Notes under the pieces: model-generated
What the model saw: the letters and a program-made list of their open reading frames with translations, nothing else
Told to the model about the DNA's origin: nothing
Database searches by the model: none
In this document: one piece after another, positions 60,526-64,000 of the stretch
How positions within the stretch are numbered: position 1 is the first letter of the stretch
How the letters are laid out: the number at the start of each line of letters is the position of its first letter
Made by a program: the position numbers and the translations under genes
NCBI GenBank assembly: GCA_004794655.1
Contig: SMMW01000001.1
Location: 10,823,501-10,887,500, forward strand
DNA from: Marisa cornuarietis
Lineage: Eukaryota; Mollusca; Gastropoda; Architaenioglossa; Ampullariidae
Direction: 5' to 3'
Length of the DNA: 64,000 nt

Positions 60526-61135
60526 TCTGAAGACTTCAAACCACTGCCAGTGAAAAGACTGCCGTCTGTTAGCACCTGACAGGTTCTGAGCTGAGTGAGT
60601 GCGTGTCCTTAAGGAGCGGCAGTACATGGACATTATCTAGTATGACAGGTAAGATGTGCTCGATCCCACTTACCTGTTAACCTTTAAACCTCCCGGTACC
60701 AGATGGCTTGGAGCATTGTAAGTAGTTTCATCTTTTTTTATTCACTAGCTGTCTTTATCATAGTCTTGTGGGTTTTTTTCCTTTAACGTTTTGACATAAG
60801 AAATTTCTTCTTGGTCAGAGTTTTCCATAGTTTCTGACGCACGAATGAATTTAAACATCTGGTATTTGCTAATGGCTGATATGATCGCAAAGGTAAAGAA
60901 GAGATAAAGGGAGAGAACAGACCGAGAAGCAACAACAATACATGTCTGTGTGTCTGTGTGCACGTGTACATTTACGTGTGTGCGATAGAGCTTTTTTCTT
61001 AATAAAATTAGAAAGCACTGCATTATGGTTGGTTAGTGTAGCAGCAGAAATTTGCTATGACGTTAGACATTAATTTTTAGTTTTTCGTTAATGCTTTTGC
61101 TGTGAAACTGATGTTGCTATGCGTAAGAGATAGAG

Positions 61136-61188
<53 letters not shown>

Positions 61189-61670
61189 AGTAGCAAAGAT
61201 TTAAATTAATGCGGAAAAAACTGCTTGAATTGCCACTTCATGTTCTGACACACGCACTCACACATCAAAATACCATCCGCAAGCAGCAATCACGACTATG
61301 AAGACAAACACGCAAACACGCACATCCAAGACGCTCTCGACATGACTCACAAGGGAAAATGCACGAATCAATTGTTCAAACGATTTCTTTATACAAGCTT
61401 TGACAACGTGAAACCTATACAGTAAAGAAGAGTCACAGACAGGTGGGGGATGGGGTGGTAAAGCTATGTTGTAGATGGAGTATGATTGTCTGAGCCCTAA
61501 CTACCGTAGAGTCAACCTGCCCGTGAATGTTTGTTCCATCGATAGGATTTTGTAGAAGGTTTTAAAATCCAATTGTTCTGTTTCTTCGAATAACATTCCA
61601 ACAACAAAAAAATTATCTAAAAGTGGCTATGACCACAGTATTTTAAAAGCTGCTAATCGTTTCATAGAAA
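60526..61670. other. Upstream region of paralogue D
   Basis: It should contain the promoter of paralogue D, but no TATA box was recognised. A (CA)n tract lies at 61137-61187. No other gene seen. Confidence 0.4.
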
Positions 61671-61813
61671 TTAGAGATTTGTAGTCTCAACAGTTCCTGG
61701 AAGATCAATGAATCTCGTGTAAAGCACCTGCAATCCTCGAGCTCTGGCGCTTTCGTTCATAGAAGCGAAAACCGTTATGTTCTGACTAATACAGTTTCCA
61801 AAATGGCCTTCTT
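61671..61813 (-). CDS. Candidate terminal exon, possible EF-hand family member E
   Basis: After a good acceptor (TGTTTTTCAG|) an open frame of 47 codons runs to TAA: it begins EGHFGNCISQ and ends GTVETTNL. Read with a phase-1 intron, the first residues fall where an EF-hand loop would resume (Glu at loop position 5, Gly at 6, Phe at 8), but the closing Glu is missing. Its phase does not fit the donor of the exon at 62158-62203, so either another exon lies between them or it is unrelated. Confidence 0.3.
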
Positions 61814-62157
61814 CTGAAAAACATATTGTACAAAACATGAAAGCGGAAAGGTGACTGATATTTTTAACACTTTAACTACTTTTTCGAATTTTTATACTGA
61901 TACGAATCGTCTAGTCCTTGCTAATTATTGTTATGTTATTATAACCATTGAAACAATAGTTAACACATTAGAAGCAACGACTTCAGCACCGTTAATCACT
62001 CTTTAGCATACAAAATGAGTCTTACTAAGCTTCGTTAAGAATACTGATTTTTTTTCATAAAACACAAGTTATGTAAGAACTTGTTGACGAAGTCCCTCTA
62101 AGAAATGTGTGACAGCTGGATAACAAAAGGACTTCTCACATATTACTGTATACTAAC

Positions 62158-62203
62158 CTTTTCCGCACGACGTCTATTTCAGAGGCGGTGATAGATCCAT
62201 CGT
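62158..62203 (-). CDS. EF-hand exon of a fifth family member (E), partial gene
   Basis: This 46-base exon (CTTGTTTCAG| acceptor, GTTAGTATA donor) encodes DGSITASEIDVVRK. It resumes an EF-hand loop in codon 4, at exactly the phase and place used in paralogues A-D (Asp5, Gly6, Ile8, Glu12). The outgoing phase is 2, whereas the matching exon of A-D ends in phase 0. The preceding exons were not found between here and the window edge. It may be a diverged gene or a remnant. Confidence 0.5.
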
Positions 62204-62370
62204 CTGAAACAAGTTTTACGTGAAGGAAACAAGACGGCCTTCATTAATTTTAAGTGTATAAATATCAAATAATAAGAAACATAGTAGAAATACAATTTCT
62301 ATGCTAGAGCGTTAAAAACATCGCGCATGCATTTGAGCGTTTGTATGTTTGCGCGTGTAATAATCATAAT

Positions 62371-62480
62371 AATAATTTCTTTATTCAGTTTTTGGAAGGC
62401 CATCTGGCCCATATCAACATCAAGTACTGCTGGTTACATACATATTATCATTGGGTGTCTGTACATACGCATAGTTTCTT
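62371..62480 (+). repeat. Dispersed repeat pair, copy 1
   Basis: Starts with TTTATTCAGTTTTTGG, includes GGCCATCTGGCCCAT, CAACATCA and ATTGGGTGTCTGTACAT, and matches 62647-62745 block by block. Confidence 0.7.
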
Positions 62481-62640
62481 TTATATTTAGAGTCTACAGC
62501 ATGTAATCAGACAAAATTCTAACATTCTTCACTGCGTAACCTCATGTGGTGCGTGTGATCATGGAGATCTCCTTTTCAAATAATGTTTTGGTTATAGTAC
62601 AACTTTAATGACTATACTACTCTAAGGTTCTTACACATGT

Positions 62641-62750
62641 GTAATAATAATGATTTTATTCAGTTTTCGGGATGCCCTATGGTCCATAACAACATCACAT
62701 ATTGTATGGTACATGCCTGTTAACAATGGGTGGCTGTACATAATCAACAT
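62641..62750 (+). repeat. Dispersed repeat pair, copy 2
   Basis: Same element as 62371-62480: TTTTATTCAGTTTTCGG, ATGCCCTATGGTCCAT, CAACATCA, AATGGGTGGCTGTACAT. Two copies in direct orientation about 270 bp apart. Confidence 0.7.
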
Positions 62751-63689
62751 TTCAATTGTGTTTGAGGTTACAGCTAAATGGTAAACAGTATGATGACATT
62801 CAATGTTAAGTAATTATATGTACACTGTCATGATGATCTCATTTTTAGACATTCTGACATTCTGTTATGTAGAGAGCTACATTATTAGCTACTCTGCGTG
62901 TCTGTTTGCGCGTGTGTGTGCGTGTGTGGGGGGGTGTGTGTGGGTGGGTGTATGAGAGAGATTTCTTAGTTCTGAATAAGGTAATGAGTTTACAAATAGT
63001 TAAATTCTGTTGTACACGTCAGCTGTCTTTATCCTTGCTAGATTTACAGATGATGATGATGATGATGATGATGATTATGATGATTATTTTTATTTTTATT
63101 TTTATAAAGCAATTTCGTGACTACTTGAAAAAACATGTACTCCTTTTTAAATTTTTAGTTAGGAGATGTCTATTTTACGATTGTGTGGGGGATTATCTGC
63201 TTTGTATTGTATTTAATATTACTCCACTAAAGAAGAGGTGTTTGATTTTTGTAGACTACATAAATTAGACAATTTTTAAGAAACTCAATAGGCAGAAATA
63301 GGCAGAAAACTTTTTTTGAGCACCCTAAGGTTTCAATATTTGGCTGGCAGTCACATAAAGTAACTAATCAATCCAATGCAGCCTATTAACAATTTGAAGC
63401 ATAAATTACATAATATTGTGAGATCTTATTGAATGTTTTCTTCTATTTGAAATTAAAGTTATTAATATACATTTGACAGTAGCTAGAGTCTTTGACATTA
63501 AAGTTACAAATATGCCGAGCATATGCTTTAGCACAGTAGCCAAAGTCTTTCGAACCAACGGTAGTGACAAGCACGTACTCTTTAAAATATATATATGTAA
63601 TTTTTTACAAAGTTGAAAAAATAAGAAATAACTTTTTCAATTGATGCTGCTTAACATCGACCGCATCACTTGCTAACGTGACTGTCTCG
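62751..63689. other. Gene-free stretch
   Basis: AT-rich DNA with TG/GGGTG-rich sequence near 62900-62950 and (GAT)n near 63050-63080. No gene seen. Confidence 0.4.
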
Positions 63690-63910
63690 GTATGAATGTC
63701 TCCATCACTGTGCACCCGATAACCTGTCCTCCTGCCTCACCCTCCAGACTCCCTCCCGCCCACTGTGGTCAACAGCTGATACACTGTAGCTGCACATCGT
63801 CCATCCCACGCTCTGCTGCCCAGCGACATTTTGCCTGTTGGTCTCTCTGCATGGACCACTCTCCCCTCCTCTAGTCTCTTCAAGTGGTTTCAATCGGCTA
63901 CTTAAGACTC
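63690..63910 (+). mobile_element. Possible LINE 3' coding relic
   Basis: Across two frames it reads IPRSAAQRHFACWSLCMDHS, then SSSLFKWFQ and RLLKTHLL. This resembles the (R.F....P.LWN.LP...S...FK..LKTHLF) end of non-LTR retrotransposon proteins. Strongly decayed; assignment tentative. Confidence 0.4.
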
Positions 63911-64000
63911 ATCTCTTATAAATGACATTCAAACACTCCCCCAGATCCTTCAGCTATTTTTATGAGATCAGTGCGCTTTTTTAAGTCTCATAAACTTTTT

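Overview
The window looks like nuclear DNA of an invertebrate animal, most likely a gastropod mollusc. Genes are split into short exons with GT-AG introns, GC content is modest, and introns and spacers are full of (TG)n/(CA)n microsatellites, SINE/LINE relics and MITEs. There are no operons, ribosome binding sites, tRNA or rRNA genes, and no CRISPR array. The species assignment is inference only.

Layout: (1) 1-10.6 kb has no gene I can support, only repeats and two copies of a dispersed element. (2) 10,649-24,826 (+) is an 18-exon gene for a protein of about 955 residues with four SPRY-like units followed by a C-terminal TIR domain. This is the most interesting locus in the window. A 46-bp minisatellite that copies the splice acceptor of its main TIR exon sits directly before that exon, and an 832-bp Tigger/pogo-like MITE lies in the next intron. 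One exon junction (4/5) is out of phase by one base. (3) 25.1-30.4 kb is a spacer with a CR1/L2-type LINE relic and a 266-bp MITE. (4) 30,391-34,060 (+) is a complete five-exon cytosolic sulfotransferase of 305 residues. (5) 34.1-37 kb is repeats. (6) About 37.0-51.9 kb (-) is a triplicated segment of 4.1-4.6 kb. Each copy carries a five-coding-exon gene for a small secreted EF-hand protein (135, 134 and 134 residues) plus a TATA box and a non-coding 5' exon. Copy B has gained a MITE, copy C a reverse transcriptase fragment, and copy A has lost its poly(A) signal. (7) 57,322-60,525 (-) is a diverged fourth paralogue (158 residues) with the same exon plan. (8) 62.2-61.7 kb (-) has one or two exons suggesting a fifth member that continues beyond what I can assemble.

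The four or five EF-hand genes form a secreted calcium-binding family expanded in tandem. The SPRY-TIR gene looks like an innate-immune type sensor with a signalling or NADase domain (inference). The sulfotransferase is an ordinary soluble PAPS-dependent enzyme. Nothing links the three loci functionally beyond proximity.
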